A stretch of 64,000 bases of DNA, from positions 310,001 through 374,000 of the forward strand of contig NZ_RCZM01000002.1 in NCBI RefSeq assembly GCF_006438965.1. Direction: 5' to 3'. The notes below the pieces were generated by a model that was not told where the DNA came from, ran no database searches, and saw nothing but the letters and a program-made list of their open reading frames with translations. Source of the DNA: Pedococcus bigeumensis (GTDB taxonomy: Bacteria; Actinomycetota; Actinomycetes; Actinomycetales; Dermatophilaceae). Shown here piece after piece: positions 9,659-17,734 of this stretch. A program made the translations under genes and the position numbers. Each line of letters starts with the position of its first letter. Position 1 is the first letter of the stretch.

Positions 9659-10284
9659 GGCGCCCCACCCGCCGGACCGTGCTGACCATCGCGGCACTGC
9701 CCGTGGCCCTGGCGCTCGCGCTGGGAGCCTCGAGCCAGCGGCTCGTCGACCGCTGGTGGCCGACCTTCCCGAACGAACAGCTCGCGGCCGCCGCGGACGG
9801 ATCGGTGCGTCTCAGTGACACCCTCGACGACGCCAAAGGGACGCACCCACGGGTGGTGACGATGCGGTTCACCTCTCTGGAGCGGGTCTCGGACTACCAG
9901 GAGGCGGCGGGTGCCAAGACACTGCCCGCCACCGTGCCTGCGGACCAGACGCTCTGGCGCCTCACCCTGCACTTCGCCGCCGACCCGCGGACCGTCCTCG
10001 GCGCGTGCGAAGTGCAGGTGCGGGACGCCGACGGGCGTCAGTACTCCCCCGGTGTGGGCGATGCCGTCGAGGACGTCTCCGAGTTCACCAGCTGCACGCC
10101 GCCCGGCGCAGCAGGACCCATGGCAGCGCTCTCGACGGACGGGCCCGACCAGTCCTTCGACCCGCGCCCGGCCGAGTACGACCGGCGCTACCACCTGCTC
10201 ATGCCGTCGGGCGTCCGCCCCGACAACGTGCGGGTCTGGTTCGACACCCCGCTCTACGCGGAGTTCGACGTCACTGAGCCCTGA
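9655..10284 (+). CDS. Small membrane-anchored protein of unknown function (cassette gene 3)
   Basis: A 209-residue protein with an N-terminal membrane segment (TVLTIAALPVALALALG) and an exported domain with two cysteines (GACEVQV, TSCTPPG). GTG 9655 overlaps the previous stop. It ends 14 bp inside the convergent membrane-protein gene. Like the two genes before it, it looks like a single-pass cell-surface protein. No function can be named. Confidence 0.75.
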   Translation: MRRPTRRTVLTIAALPVALALALGASSQRLVDRWWPTFPNEQLAAAADGSVRLSDTLDDAKGTHPRVVTMRFTSLERVSDYQEAAGAKTLPATVPADQTLWRLTLHFAADPRTVLGACEVQVRDADGRQYSPGVGDAVEDVSEFTSCTPPGAAGPMAALSTDGPDQSFDPRPAEYDRRYHLLMPSGVRPDNVRVWFDTPLYAEFDVTEP

Positions 10285-11560
10285 GCCGTGCCGCCGGATC
10301 GGCAACAGTGTCGGTGACAGGGCCGGTGTCCTCCGATTCGTCCAGGTGGCCGAGGATCCGGTCGATCGCCGCACCCAGCAGCGCGACGAGGACGACCGTG
10401 TAGGCACCCCTGCTGATCACCGACAGGTAGGGCGACAGGGTCAGCGCGTCACGGAAGTCGCGCGGCCCCACGATCCAGCGCAGCAGCTCCCCGACCCCGA
10501 CCTCGACCTGGCGGCTGAGCAGGAAGACCAGGCAGAAGAGCAGCATCGGGGCCAGACCGGCGACGGCGAGCAGCCGGATGCCGTTGCCCAGCGCGGAGAA
10601 CCGCCCGCGGAAGTTCGCGGTCGCCTCGTGCCCCACTCGGCGCAGCGGCGTCGGGACGCGGCGCACCCCTCGCTGCCAAGGCGTGGCCTGCCGCTGCTCT
10701 GCTGCGGCCACGGCAGTGGCTTGGCGGGCCTCGAGCTTGCGGCCGTACACGACGGCGCCGACGGTGAGCCACGCGATCGGGACCACGATGATGGCGTCGG
10801 CCTGGCCGATCGCACCCCAGAACCACTGCCCCACCGCCTCGACAGGGTGTCCGACCGGGCCGAGTGCGTCGATGAGGTCGCCCCAGCGGTCGAGCAGCCA
10901 CTGCGACAGCCGCCGGGTGCGCACCCAGGCCTCGACCTCACCGGTGAAGTTGGACAGCCGCTTGGCCAGGATCCAGACCCAGAGGACCTCGACGTAGGCC
11001 GCGAACAGACCCCACCCGACCGCCTTCTCCGGCAGGTCCAGCCGGTCGAGCAGCCAGCGCACCAGCAGCGCGCCCGCGACGATCCCCACGAGGGCGGCCC
11101 CGCTGGCGATGTTGGTGCGGTCGACGTTGAAGGTGCTCGGGCCGAGTCCGCCGCTCCGCTCGAGGAGCTCGTCCGCGGTAGCGGCATTGAGGAACGCCCT
11201 GGTGTCCTCCCTCAGGTATTGCTGTGACACGTAGACCGTGAGGAACGGGATGAGCGTGCTCGCGAGCAGCGTCAGCCGGCTCATGGCGGGCGGGCGGATG
11301 TTGGCGAGGCTGGGGGTCAGCTCACGGAGCGCGAGGATCAGCGCGGTCAGCGTGGCCATCGGCACCAGCGGCAGGACCAGCGCGGCGGCCGTCGAGTGGT
11401 CCTCACTCAGCCAGACGCAGAACCACAGCAGCCCGTTGTGCGCAGCCGCGCCCAGCAGGTAGATGAGGGTCAGGATCGGCCAGTGCCGCCACAGCAGCTG
11501 CCCCGCGCGCACGAGCACGACGCCCGCGTCACCGACAGCTCTCCCCAGAGTCCCCCTCAC
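10271..11560 (-). CDS. Polytopic membrane protein of unknown function
   Basis: A 429-residue protein with about 8 membrane segments, for example WPILTLIYLLGAAAHNGLLW, LVGIVAGALLVRWLL and LAPMLLFCLVFLL. No catalytic motif is recognisable. It converges on the three-gene exported-protein cassette, overlapping its last gene by 14 bp, and may be its functional partner. The start is GTG 11560, and a perfect octamer-bearing hairpin lies just upstream. Confidence 0.75.
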   Translation of the reverse strand: MRGTLGRAVGDAGVVLVRAGQLLWRHWPILTLIYLLGAAAHNGLLWFCVWLSEDHSTAAALVLPLVPMATLTALILALRELTPSLANIRPPAMSRLTLLASTLIPFLTVYVSQQYLREDTRAFLNAATADELLERSGGLGPSTFNVDRTNIASGAALVGIVAGALLVRWLLDRLDLPEKAVGWGLFAAYVEVLWVWILAKRLSNFTGEVEAWVRTRRLSQWLLDRWGDLIDALGPVGHPVEAVGQWFWGAIGQADAIIVVPIAWLTVGAVVYGRKLEARQATAVAAAEQRQATPWQRGVRRVPTPLRRVGHEATANFRGRFSALGNGIRLLAVAGLAPMLLFCLVFLLSRQVEVGVGELLRWIVGPRDFRDALTLSPYLSVISRGAYTVVLVALLGAAIDRILGHLDESEDTGPVTDTVADPAARLRAQ

Positions 11561-11579
11561 GGGGCCACAGCATAGGGGC

Positions 11580-11613
11580 AGGTATGCCGCGGGGCGGGCC
11601 CCGCGGCATACCT
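11580..11613. terminator. Perfect hairpin built from two inverted GTATGCCG octamers
   Basis: AGGTATGCCGCGGGGC at 11580-11595 is followed 2 nt later by its exact complement, so a stem of about 15 bp with a tetraloop can form. It lies between the stop of the GCS2-family gene (11642, minus strand) and the start of the membrane-protein gene, so on the minus strand it is in the right place to end transcription of the former. It lacks a U tract, which is usual in high-GC actinobacteria. Confidence 0.75.
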
Positions 11614-11641
11614 CACCTCACGGGCAGCGGCGCGGCTCGCC

Positions 11642-13123
11642 TCAAGGCAGCGGCCAGGTGTGCACCGGCTCGTTGCTGTGCATGTGCTTGGCGTAGAGGC
11701 GCAGCATCTCGGCCAGGGCCTTGTGGCGGTCCATCCCGGCGCTCTCGAAACGCTCCACGGCGTCGGTCTGCCAGGTGGCGCCGTTCGTGCTGGTCTTGCA
11801 GCGCCCCTCGATGACGGACAGGTAGCGGTCGCGGACGGCCTGGGAGACACCCCAGTCAGCGAGCCCCTCGTGCGCCATGGGCAGCAGGTGGCGCAGCACC
11901 AGCTCCTCTGCGCGCACCTCGCCGAACCCCGGCCAGTAGAGCCGTGAGTCGATGCCGTCGCGGGCGGCGTTGTGGAAGTTCTGCTCGGCCGCGGCGAAGC
12001 TCATCTTGCTCCAGATCGGACGTTCGTCGGACGCCAGCTTGCGGATGACGCCGTAGTAGAACGCCGCGTTGGCGAGCACGTCGATGAGCGTCGGGCCGGC
12101 TGGCAGGACGCGGTTCTCGACTCGCAGGTGCGGGGTGCCGTTGACCACGTCGTAGATCGGGCGGTTCCAGCGGTAGACGGTGCCGTTGTGCAGCCGCAGC
12201 TCGGCGAGGTTCGGGGCCTCACCGGCCTCCAGCTTGGCGACCGGGTCCTCGTCGCTGACCTCGGCGAGCAGGGCCGGGAAGTAGCGGACGTTCTCCTCGA
12301 ACAGGTCGAAGATCGAGGTGATCCACCGCTCGCCGAAGAAGACCCGGGGGCGGACGGCCTGGTTCTTCAGCTCGATGCTGCGGGTGTCGGTGGCCTGGCT
12401 GAAGAGCTCGATCCGGGTCTCGGCGTGCAGCCGCTTGCCGAAGAAGTAGGGCGAGTTGGCGGCCAGCGCGATCTGCGGAGCCACGAGGGCCTGGGCGGCG
12501 TTCCAGTGCCCGGCGAAGTCCTGGGGGGCGACCTGGAGGTGCAGCTGCACGCTCGTGCAGGCCGACTCGGGGGCGATCGAGTCGCAGTAGGTGGCGATCC
12601 GCTCCCCCGTCGGGCCCTCGATGTCGAGGTAGATGTCCTCGCCGCGGGCGTAGAAGATCGAGTCGTTGAGGGCCGTGTAGCGGTTGTTGGCGCTGATCCA
12701 GTCGCCCTCGAAGTGCTCCGGCATGATCGTCGGCAGGATCCCCACCGCGACGATGTGGGCCCCCCGCTTCTCCGCGGCGGCGCTGGCCGCGTTGAGGGAG
12801 GCGCGCATCTCGTCCTCGAGCTCGATCGCCGAGTCACCCGGCAGCGGGCGCGGCGGGACGTTGAGCTCGATGTTGTAGCGCGCGAGCTCGGTCTGGTAGC
12901 CGGGGTCGGCGATCTCCTCCAGCACCTCGGCGTTGGCGAACTTCGGCTGGTAGCCGTCGTCGACGAGGTTGAGCTCGATCTCCATCCCGGTCATCGGCCG
13001 GTCGAACTCGAACTGGCTCTGGGCGAGCATCCGCTCGAACACGTCAAGGTTCTGGCGCACCTTCTCGCGGTACCGCTGGCGCTGCTCGCGCGTGTAGCTC
13101 TGTGCGTTGACCTCTTCGCCCAC
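11642..13123 (-). CDS. Glutamate-cysteine ligase (GCS2) family protein
   Basis: A 493-residue GCS2-type ATP-dependent carboxylate-amine ligase. GMEIELNLVDDGYQPKF near residue 47 is the N-terminal signature, SVQLHLQVAP follows near 190, and the late HNGTVYRWNRPIYD block is typical of the actinobacterial members. By family it joins glutamate to an amino acid such as cysteine; the true substrate here is uncertain. The start is GTG 13123 with GGAGGAGG 4 nt upstream. A promoter (TTGCAC-17-CATACG) lies at 13156-13184. Confidence 0.82.
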   Translation of the reverse strand: MGEEVNAQSYTREQRQRYREKVRQNLDVFERMLAQSQFEFDRPMTGMEIELNLVDDGYQPKFANAEVLEEIADPGYQTELARYNIELNVPPRPLPGDSAIELEDEMRASLNAASAAAEKRGAHIVAVGILPTIMPEHFEGDWISANNRYTALNDSIFYARGEDIYLDIEGPTGERIATYCDSIAPESACTSVQLHLQVAPQDFAGHWNAAQALVAPQIALAANSPYFFGKRLHAETRIELFSQATDTRSIELKNQAVRPRVFFGERWITSIFDLFEENVRYFPALLAEVSDEDPVAKLEAGEAPNLAELRLHNGTVYRWNRPIYDVVNGTPHLRVENRVLPAGPTLIDVLANAAFYYGVIRKLASDERPIWSKMSFAAAEQNFHNAARDGIDSRLYWPGFGEVRAEELVLRHLLPMAHEGLADWGVSQAVRDRYLSVIEGRCKTSTNGATWQTDAVERFESAGMDRHKALAEMLRLYAKHMHSNEPVHTWPLP

Positions 13124-13155
13124 GGAACCTCCTCCATCTGACGGCGCGGATGGTG

Positions 13156-13184
13156 CGTATGCTGGTGTGTCGCCTTTCGTGCAA
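13156..13184 (-). promoter_or_regulatory. Promoter of the GCS2-family gene
   Basis: Read on the minus strand, TTGCAC (13179-13184) and CATACG (13156-13161) are spaced by 17 nt, a normal vegetative promoter. The transcript would begin about 25 nt before the GTG start and include the strong ribosome binding site. Confidence 0.5.
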
Positions 13185-13252
13185 TGACCTGACGCTGTGA
13201 TGACCTAACCATGCGCAGGGCGCGCCTGCCAACGCCTGTCGGTGCGCTCTCC

Positions 13253-13258
13253 TAGCCT
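13253..13258 (+). promoter_or_regulatory. -10 element of a probably leaderless sbcD transcript
   Basis: TAGCCT ends 6 nt before the sbcD GTG, with no ribosome binding site between. The start point would fall on the start codon itself, as in other genes of this window. Confidence 0.5.
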
Positions 13259-13264
13259 GCGAGT

Positions 13265-14449
13265 GTGCGGTTCCTCCACACCTCCGACTGGCACCTGGGG
13301 CGTTCGTTCCACCAGGTGGGACTGCTCGGCGCCCAGGCGCGGTTCGTCGACCACCTCGTGGAGACGGTCCACGCCGAGCACGTGGACGCCGTGCTCGTGT
13401 CCGGAGACGTCTACGACCGCGCCCTGCCCTCCCCCGACACGGTCGACCTGCTCTCGCACGCCGTGACCCGGCTGATCGACGCAGGTGCTGCGGTGGTCCT
13501 CTCGAGCGGCAACCACGACTCGGCGATCCGGCTCGGCTTCGCCAGCGACCTGCTGGCGCGATCCGGGCTGCACATCCGCACCGCTGCGCACTCGATCGGG
13601 GTGCCGGTGCTGGTCGGCGACGTCGCCGTCTATCCCCTGCCCTACCTCGAGCCGGCCGTGGCTGCCGAGCCCTTGCAGGCGACCGAGCGGTCGCACGCCG
13701 GTGTCCTGCGGGCTGCGATGTCGAGGGTGGACGCGGACCGAGCCCTGCGGGGCGGGCGCTCGGTCGTCATGGCCCACGCGTTCGTGACCGGTGGGGCGAC
13801 CAGTGACTCCGAACGTGACATCTCGGTCGGCGGCGTGTCCGCAGTCCACCCCAGAGTGTTCGCCGGCACCGACTACGTCGCTCTGGGCCACCTGCACGGC
13901 CGACAGCGGGTCAGCGAGACCGTTCGCTACAGCGGTTCGCCGCTGGCCCTGTCCTTCAGCGAAGCGACCCAGACCAAGGGCTCCTGGCTGGTCGAGGTCG
14001 GCGAGTCGGGGGTCCAGGTCGAGGCGGTGGATGCACCCGTCGAGCGGCCGCTGGCCGTCCTGCGTGGAGACCTCGACGCCCTCCTCGTCGATCCCGCGCA
14101 CACGGCCGCAGAGCGGGCCTGGTGCCAGGTCACGCTGACCGACGCGGTGCGTCCGCTGGGCGCGATGGAGCAGCTCCGGCGACGGTTCCCCCACACGCTC
14201 GTCCTGCAGTTCGACCCGCAGGGCGCACCTGTCTCGGTGCGCAGCTACGCCCAGCGGACCACCGCCGAGTCGGACCTCGACGTGTGCTGCTCCTTCCTGT
14301 CCCACGTCCGCGGTGGTCACGGCCCCACCCAGGACGAGCAGGCCGTGCTCGCGTCGGCTGTCGAGGCCGTCCGCGTCGATCGGGCCGGTCACGAGGACGA
14401 GGGGCAGCTGCCGCTGAGCCTGCCGTCGGCGCGAGAGGGTGCGGCGTGA
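13265..14449 (+). CDS. sbcD: Nuclease SbcCD subunit D (Mre11-like)
   Basis: A 394-residue calcineurin-type phosphoesterase, the nuclease half of SbcCD, which cuts DNA hairpins and protein-blocked ends. Metal-binding motifs are in the expected order: HTSDWHLGR (residue 4 on), SGDVYDR (~45), SSGNHDSAIRLGF (~80), MAHAF (~170) and ALGHLHGRQ (~208). The start is GTG 13265. It overlaps sbcC by the GTGA junction. Confidence 0.95.
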   Translation: MRFLHTSDWHLGRSFHQVGLLGAQARFVDHLVETVHAEHVDAVLVSGDVYDRALPSPDTVDLLSHAVTRLIDAGAAVVLSSGNHDSAIRLGFASDLLARSGLHIRTAAHSIGVPVLVGDVAVYPLPYLEPAVAAEPLQATERSHAGVLRAAMSRVDADRALRGGRSVVMAHAFVTGGATSDSERDISVGGVSAVHPRVFAGTDYVALGHLHGRQRVSETVRYSGSPLALSFSEATQTKGSWLVEVGESGVQVEAVDAPVERPLAVLRGDLDALLVDPAHTAAERAWCQVTLTDAVRPLGAMEQLRRRFPHTLVLQFDPQGAPVSVRSYAQRTTAESDLDVCCSFLSHVRGGHGPTQDEQAVLASAVEAVRVDRAGHEDEGQLPLSLPSAREGAA

Positions 14450-17400
14450 GGCTGCACCGCCTCGAGGTCACGGCCTTCGGCCCGTTCGCCGGCACGGTGG
14501 AGGTGGACCTCGACGCCGTCTCCGCTGGGGGCCTGTTCCTCATCCGGGGTGCGACCGGGGCTGGCAAGACCAGCCTGCTCGACGCCGTCGCATTCGCGCT
14601 CTACGCCGACGTCCCCGGGGCCCGTTCGAAGAAGCAGCTCCACAGCGACCACGCCGAGCGCGGCACGGTCCCATCGGTCACCCTCGAGTTCACCGCCTCC
14701 GGGCGGCGCCTGAAGATCGAGCGCTCGCCGGAGTTCCACCGGCCCAAGTCGCGCGGTGGCGGCGAGACCAAGGTGCAGGCCAAGGCCGTGCTCTGGGAGC
14801 ACCGCGGTGGTCAGTGGGTGGCTCTCAGCACCCGGCACGACGAGGTCGCCGACGTGGTCAAGGACGTGCTCGGCATGGGCCTCGAACAGTTCAGCAAGGT
14901 CGTCCTGCTGCCCCAGGGCGACTTCGCCGCGTTCCTGCGAGCCACCCCTGAGGAACGCCGCGAGCTGCTCCAGCGGCTCTTCGACGTGTCGGCGTTCGCC
15001 GGCATCGAGGACTGGTTTGCCGCGCAGCGCAAGGACTCCGCCGCGCTCGTGGCCGAGCACCGCGCTGCACTCAACTCCGACCTCGCCGTCCTGGCAGACG
15101 TGCTTGCCGATGCTCCGGCGGTCGATGGCGGCTCGCGGAACTGGTCCGAGCTGGCCATCACCGAGCTCCCGTCGGCACTCGCGGCCGCCAGGCAGTCCCT
15201 GGATGCCGGGTCGACAGCGCGGCTGGCGGCCGTCGACGCCACCCGGCTCTCCGACGCTGCCGCGACGACAGCACACGCCACCGCCACCGAGACTGCAGCG
15301 CGGCGGCTGCGCGGGTTGGCCGCCCGGTCCGCCATTGCGGCCCTGGAGGCCGAGCGCGATGCCCAGGAGGCGAGAGTCGCTCGCCTCGAGCTCGGCGAGC
15401 GAGCGGCCTCCGTCGAGGGCGACCTCAAGGCGCTGGGCCGTGTCACGGCGGCCCTGCAGTCGGGACAGGACCGCGCGGCCAACACGGAACCGGACGTCGC
15501 TCGCTGGGCACTGGCAGGGCGCGGGCAGACAGCCATCGACCTCGTCGTCGACCGCCTCGACACCGGTGGCGAGGCGCTCGCCACCGCGGCGCGGGTGCAG
15601 ACCTCGCTGGACGGGCGCGAGGTGACCCGCGCGCGGCTCGTGCAGGTCCTGGCCACCGCCCGCCATGAGGTCGAGCGGTCCACCACGACGCTGTCAACCC
15701 ACCAGGAGCAGGCAGCTCGAGCGACCGAGGCACTGGGGGCGGCCCAGCAGAGCGCGGCCAAGGTCGAGGCAGCCACGGCGCGGGTGGCCCAGGCGTCCAC
15801 CCTGCTCAAGGCCCGCAGGGCGCTGGACTCGACGGCCCAGCAGCAGGTCCAGGCCGAGTCCGCGATCGGCGCACAGCGAACCCTCACCCAGGACCTGCGC
15901 GACGTCTACCAGGACCGCCGCCAGGCCAGGCTCGATGCGATGGCGGGCGAGCTGGCCAGCCGGCTCGAGCAGGCCCAGCCGTGCCCGGTCTGCGGATCAC
16001 CCGACCACCCCTCTCCCGCGCCCTCGGGCGATCTCGTCAGCGCCGAGGACGTAGCGGCGGCGGAGAGCACCTGGCAGACGGCAGCTGCGCAGCTGGGCGC
16101 CGCAGAGCGCGCAGCCGCCGGCCTCGCTGGCACCGCCGCCCAGCTACGCGAACAGCTCGGCGACGAAGAGCGTGACGAGGACGCCCTGGCCGCTGCCCTC
16201 GTCGACGCCAGACACGTGCTCACCGCTCTGACCAGCTCGGCCGCGACGCTCGACCACACCCGGATGACCGTGGAGTCGGTCAACGCGGCGGTGGAGTCGG
16301 TGACGGCTCAGCTGGCGGGTCTGCGAGCAGAGGCGACCGCGGCAGTCTCGCGCATCGAGGCGCTCGACACCGAGCTGGCGACCGAGCGCGCGGCGCTCGT
16401 GGCTGCCGTTGCCGCCCACTACGAATCCTGCCCCTGCGCCGAGCCGGGTCCGGCAGACCACGACCTCGCCGCGACCCTGGCTGACCCAGACCGGTTGGAC
16501 ACGACCACCACGCACCACGAGGCTGCGGTCGTCGCCGCGACAGCCCACGCAGCCAGCCTTCGCGAGCTGTCCCGAGCGACTCGCGACCACGACGAAGTCG
16601 TTGCGGCCACGGGCGACTCGTTTCGCGCGGCGGGCTTCTCCGATGCGGCCCAGGCACGAGCCGGACTGCTCCCGACCGCCGAGGTGGCGCATCTGAGAAC
16701 GGAGGTGGCGGCCCACGTCGAGGCTGCCCTGGTAGCGCGCACCACGCTCGACGAGCCGGGCGTCCTCAGCGCACTGGAGGCACCGGCTCCCGAGGTGGCC
16801 ACTCTGGCGGCGGCCCGCGACGCGGCGCACGCGGCATACACCGCTGCGGTGGCGGCCGACACGTTGGTGCGGCGCACGCTGACCGGTCTGGACCGCGTCC
16901 TCGGCAGCCTCACCCGTCGCTGCGCCGAGATCACCGAGGCCGAGGCACGCCACCACGTGCTTCGTGAGCTCGCCGACACCGTGGCAGGCACCAGTCCCAC
17001 CAACGCCCTCCGGATGCGGCTGTCGGCCTTCGTCCTGGCGGCTCGCCTCGAAAAGGTCGCCACGCTGGCCAACGAACGGCTGTCCGGCATGGGCGAGGGT
17101 CGCTACCAGCTGCGGCACAGCGACCACCTGGCGGCCCGCGGCGCCCGCAGCGGCCTCGGGCTCGAGGTGCTCGACCAGTGGACCGGGCAGACCCGCGACA
17201 CCTCGTCCCTGTCCGGTGGTGAGTCGTTCATGGCCTCGCTGGCCCTCGCGCTGGGTCTGGCCGACGCCGTCCGCGAGGAGTCCGGCGGGTTCGACCTGCA
17301 GACCCTCTTCGTCGACGAGGGGTTCGGCACCCTGGACGACGAGAGCCTGGAGCAGGTGATGGCGGTGCTCGACGACCTGCGCGAGGGCGGGCGTGCGGTG

Positions 17401-17523
17401 GGTGTTGTGAGCCACGTCGCCGAGCTGCGCACCCGCATCCCGAACCAGGTCGTGGTCCGCAAGACCGAGCGCGGCTCGTCGGTGCAGGTCACCACCACCG
17501 ACGAAGCCGCGCCCGCAGCCTGA
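14446..17523 (+). CDS. sbcC: Nuclease SbcCD subunit C (Rad50-like ATPase)
   Basis: A 1025-residue SMC/Rad50-type ATPase. Walker A is GATGAGKTS near residue 35. Long Ala/Glu/Arg-rich coiled coils flank a zinc hook CPVCG near 512. The signature SLSGGESF is near 922 and Walker B LFVDEGFGTLDDE near 955. It dimerises through the hook and drives SbcD on DNA ends. GTG 14446 overlaps the sbcD stop. Length is normal. Palindromic repeats follow its stop; SbcCD itself cleaves hairpins, which may be coincidence. Confidence 0.95.
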   Translation: MRLHRLEVTAFGPFAGTVEVDLDAVSAGGLFLIRGATGAGKTSLLDAVAFALYADVPGARSKKQLHSDHAERGTVPSVTLEFTASGRRLKIERSPEFHRPKSRGGGETKVQAKAVLWEHRGGQWVALSTRHDEVADVVKDVLGMGLEQFSKVVLLPQGDFAAFLRATPEERRELLQRLFDVSAFAGIEDWFAAQRKDSAALVAEHRAALNSDLAVLADVLADAPAVDGGSRNWSELAITELPSALAAARQSLDAGSTARLAAVDATRLSDAAATTAHATATETAARRLRGLAARSAIAALEAERDAQEARVARLELGERAASVEGDLKALGRVTAALQSGQDRAANTEPDVARWALAGRGQTAIDLVVDRLDTGGEALATAARVQTSLDGREVTRARLVQVLATARHEVERSTTTLSTHQEQAARATEALGAAQQSAAKVEAATARVAQASTLLKARRALDSTAQQQVQAESAIGAQRTLTQDLRDVYQDRRQARLDAMAGELASRLEQAQPCPVCGSPDHPSPAPSGDLVSAEDVAAAESTWQTAAAQLGAAERAAAGLAGTAAQLREQLGDEERDEDALAAALVDARHVLTALTSSAATLDHTRMTVESVNAAVESVTAQLAGLRAEATAAVSRIEALDTELATERAALVAAVAAHYESCPCAEPGPADHDLAATLADPDRLDTTTTHHEAAVVAATAHAASLRELSRATRDHDEVVAATGDSFRAAGFSDAAQARAGLLPTAEVAHLRTEVAAHVEAALVARTTLDEPGVLSALEAPAPEVATLAAARDAAHAAYTAAVAADTLVRRTLTGLDRVLGSLTRRCAEITEAEARHHVLRELADTVAGTSPTNALRMRLSAFVLAARLEKVATLANERLSGMGEGRYQLRHSDHLAARGARSGLGLEVLDQWTGQTRDTSSLSGGESFMASLALALGLADAVREESGGFDLQTLFVDEGFGTLDDESLEQVMAVLDDLREGGRAVGVVSHVAELRTRIPNQVVVRKTERGSSVQVTTTDEAAPAA

Positions 17524-17562
17524 CAGGCACGCTCGATGGTGCTGCCGCGCGCGGCCATCACG

Positions 17563-17714
17563 CACCTGTTGCCGTCTGGTAGTCACGTCAGACCCGCATC
17601 GGTGCAGGGTGACCACCCCAGAGCAACAAGTCGGGGTCCGCCGCCACCTGTTGCTGTCTGGTGGTCACGCCAGTCCCGCATCGGTGCAGGGTGACCACCC
17701 CAGAGCAACAAGTC
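17563..17714. repeat. Tandem pair of ~70-nt palindromic elements, locus 1
   Basis: Copies at 17563-17632 and 17645-17714, each 70 nt and nearly identical after the first 20 bases. Each has outer arms ending TGTTGC and GCAACAAGTC, a 9-nt gap, inner arms GTCAC and GTGAC, and a 22-nt centre. The same layout recurs at 60621-60773. They fill the 211-bp gap between sbcC and gcvP, which converge here, and could act as terminators, REP-like elements or small RNAs. Confidence 0.85.
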
Positions 17715-17734
17715 GCGGCGCAGACCTCCCCGCG

